A stretch of DNA of 64,000 nt from Opisthorchis felineus (taxonomy: Eukaryota > Platyhelminthes > Trematoda > Opisthorchiida > Opisthorchiidae), in the NCBI GenBank assembly GCA_004794785.1, contig SJOL01007113.1:1683357-1747356 (forward strand). The letters are read 5' to 3'. A program made the translations under genes and the position numbers. Shown here piece after piece: positions 61,733 to 64,000 of this stretch. The notes under the pieces are model-generated. The model was not told the origin of the DNA and did no database searches. It was given only the letters and a program-made list of their open reading frames with translations. Positions within the stretch are counted from its first letter, which is position 1, and the number at the start of each line of letters is the position of its first letter.

Positions 61733-62612
61733 CTAGATGTAATAATCCCCTGCTACATATTACGCTCATTTCTTTGGTCATAAGCAGTAGATATATGTTT
61801 GGAAACCTGTGGTCACCCAAGTGAGGCTCTCCTGAATATAACGACCCACTGGATTATTTAAATGAGTAAGCCGAATTGCGCTAAATCTCTGTGACAAGGA
61901 ACATAGTACTCACGAAACATACCTAAGATGGACTTATCCTTTAATGAAAAATCGTATGGAGTTTATTGTCACCCACAGTAACCTCGCATGATTTGCATAA
62001 CTCCAAGTCGTGATAGCTGAATTGTGCGAAAGCTATTTGAACTGTAATTTCTCAGGGTTTGCTTACTACAAAAGTGAGCCAGAAACTGTCACTGCTAGCA
62101 GCATTTATTACTCTTGCGATGCACACTATGTACTTCTAAAACAGCCACCCAACGGAGCATAAACCATTATGTGCCTTGTGATCTCCCAGTTTGCGTTTTA
62201 TCGGGATTTGTGCAAACCAGCCAAGTTATCAACTTTACGCAGCGGATATATATACAAAAGCACTCTTTCCATTGGTAGTGTCTAGGTGGGAAAACCAGAA
62301 ATATACCCGGGCAATTTTATGCTGTTTGAATAACCGCTGTCCAAAGCTTCTGAAGATAAAACTCCAGAGAAGAAACTCCAGTGAGTTACGGTGGAAACGC
62401 AGAAAATTTGGGATTTCAGAGAGTTAGATTTATTTATTGTTCCTAGAGTTCTACCACTACAGTCAAGTTCCTTTGTGTATCACCCAAAATGTGATGTAAA
62501 TATACTTCAACCTCTTTGATGTACTGGGGCGTAATTCCAGAATTACTGTCAGTTGGTGGCATTTCAGCGGTCTTTGATTACCTCGACCTTCTCTCTCTAT
62601 TGTGTAATCCAT
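61733..62612. other. No recognised gene
   Basis: One 78-codon basic ORF (62191-62427, plus) is unassigned. Confidence 0.3.
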
Positions 62613-63108
62613 TCACGTCATTGCCTTCCTTCTCGAAAGTGCGTCAGGAGTGTTTACACAACGATCTAAATAATCTGCTCTTGGCAGCTTGAGTTCACAG
62701 GCACTAGCCACGCAGTGATGACGTGCTCCGAGTGGTGTCGAAAAGTTCGCAAATACATGGTCAATCTCGGAGATCACAGAAGCCAACCGATCAATGACTA
62801 TCAAATGCTTTGGAGCTACCAGTGTTACCGACAACTTCGGGAAAGTTACACTTGAAACAACTCATTGATTGGAGATATTCGCCTTGCGACAAGTCAGCGC
62901 ACAACAGTACAGTCACATTTTCTTTGCGAATATCCTCGAAAATGCATGGCTCCCGGCAGGATAACCTAGCCACACGGACCAATTTATCATGTGCACTTTC
63001 CGCCATCGGCTTCAACTCGTCGGGATTCTGTGCAACAAAAACCACTAAAAACGTCCATCTGGTGACCTCACCCTTTCGAGTCGTTCGCGTTTGTGACAAA
63101 CGGGCCAT
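62613..63108 (-). CDS. Two overlapping coding-like frames, unidentified
   Basis: The first frame (63108-62791, 105 codons) begins MARLSQTRTTRKGEVTRW and contains VARLSCREPCIFEDIRKEN and VLLCADLSQGEYLQSM. The second (62834-62613) starts in another frame inside its end and reads LVAPKHLIVIDRLASVISEI and CVASACELKLPRADYLD. Both have protein-like composition. They may be one gene joined by splicing near 62830-62850 (a GTAACA donor-like site is present) or a frameshifted gene. An alternative upstream ATG near 63130 with a GGGTGAGG donor-like site suggests a possible first exon. Confidence 0.3.
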
Positions 63109-64000
63109 GTATATTCAACGAATCGTCAGGCATCGCTTGTTTTACTCGACTACTTGCGGAGTTCACAGCTCACTTTTTTAACACAACCGTCGACGAATCA
63201 GCTGCGAATCGGATATGACGTTCTTCGTGCTATTTCTTTACAAAGACGCGATGAAAATTTTGTCTAACATCGCACACACAAGTGTTTGATCGCGATAATT
63301 TCGCAACTGTTGAACAACGGACCCAATACTTATATAGTACGTGTTATGCGTTTACTCTGATGTTCATGGGATAAGCAATTTCTGTAAGCCTGTGGCAGTC
63401 AGTTAACTGCATCCATTGAGATGAACATTGTTGATACAGAAAACAGTCCAGGAATCGGAAAATGTATTCGCCTCAGGCAGGGAGTGGCTCTTAGGATCTC
63501 GGTCCCAAGGAAATTACTGAGTAAGCATCCTTTGAGCATCAAAAAGCGCAAATATTTGTGTTTTCACAAAGTAACCCTATTTAGCTTACTTTCACAGTGG
63601 TTTGCACATATCATTTGGGGAAACATAGAGCTGGTACGTCAGCGACCCAACATAGCTTAGGTGTCTTCTTGAGAAAACGCCGAATGTTTGACTACGTGCG
63701 CCACACACAATGGTTTTTAGCGCAAACTACGGCGAAGCCTGGATAGATATTCCACAGTTTTTATTGTGTGCCTGATTAAAGTTGACACTCAGCATTCTAC
63801 TCCAAGAAAATAGTCATTGAAGCTATTACTTGTGAAAAATTATAAGAATTGATTGCTTTTTTGCATATATTTTTGACAGAATGAGGTGATGTAAGCATAC
63901 GGAGAAATCAATTTAATTCAAATTATCAGCTCTAAACCGTGTACCATAGGCACATTGGTTCCGGCTGCTACAGTTCCGACCACCGGAAAACGGGAGTGTG
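63109..64000. other. Right edge, no recognised gene
   Basis: A 79-codon plus-strand frame (63421-63660) is unassigned, and no repeat is recognised. Confidence 0.3.

Noticed and set aside
1..64000. CRISPR arrays, operons, phage or bacterial mobile elements
   Set aside because: No regularly spaced direct repeats and no bacterial gene organisation are seen; spliced S17 and RTE/SINE repeats point to a eukaryote.

Overview
The window looks like nuclear DNA of a flatworm, most likely a diphyllobothriidean tapeworm (Spirometra or a relative); the genus is an inference. Four observations support this. No dense operons or long ORFs occur. One clear gene, for ribosomal protein S17, is split by very short introns. 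Broken copies of an RTE-type retrotransposon match, from memory, the C-terminal part common in flatworm genomes. Non-coding repeats carry hammerhead ribozymes and tRNA-like heads. A 268-base run of N at 40867-41134 marks an assembly gap.

Layout. Positions 1-4300 hold two broken RTE fragments, a tRNA-derived SINE sitting at the end of the first, the complete-looking S17 gene on the minus strand (2648-3184) and a second SINE copy. Positions 4300-31600 are mostly unrecognised intergenic or intronic DNA, with one more RTE fragment (11640-12560, catalytic Asp-Asp changed to Asn-Asn), two pieces of a conserved repeat with a hammerhead-like core, and several unidentified ORFs. Positions 31600-64000 are rich in two short interspersed families: a hammerhead element of about 350-380 bp with 45-bp inverted ends (31857, 37046, 40828, 47255, 58723 and 61352), and a repeat with a tRNA-like segment on the minus strand (34605, 53466, 59310). 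Candidate exons of unidentified plus-strand genes lie at 30340, 32273, 50178, 54048 and 54420.

The most interesting system is the hammerhead family. Six loci share one layout: an outward-facing 45-bp end, about 100 bp of body, a conserved tail, a hammerhead ribozyme in the opposite sense, more body, and the inverted partner of the first end. The 61484-61526 ribozyme keeps every core base. The 47293-47334 copy has lost the catalytic G12, and the 37203-37245 copy has lost G8. Two tails meet head to head as an 80-bp near-perfect palindrome at 32001-32080, and the assembly gap falls inside another copy. No protein able to move the element is seen here, so it is probably non-autonomous.

Limits: exon calls other than S17 rest on splice-site appearance and open frames alone, and the element boundaries come from aligning copies by eye.
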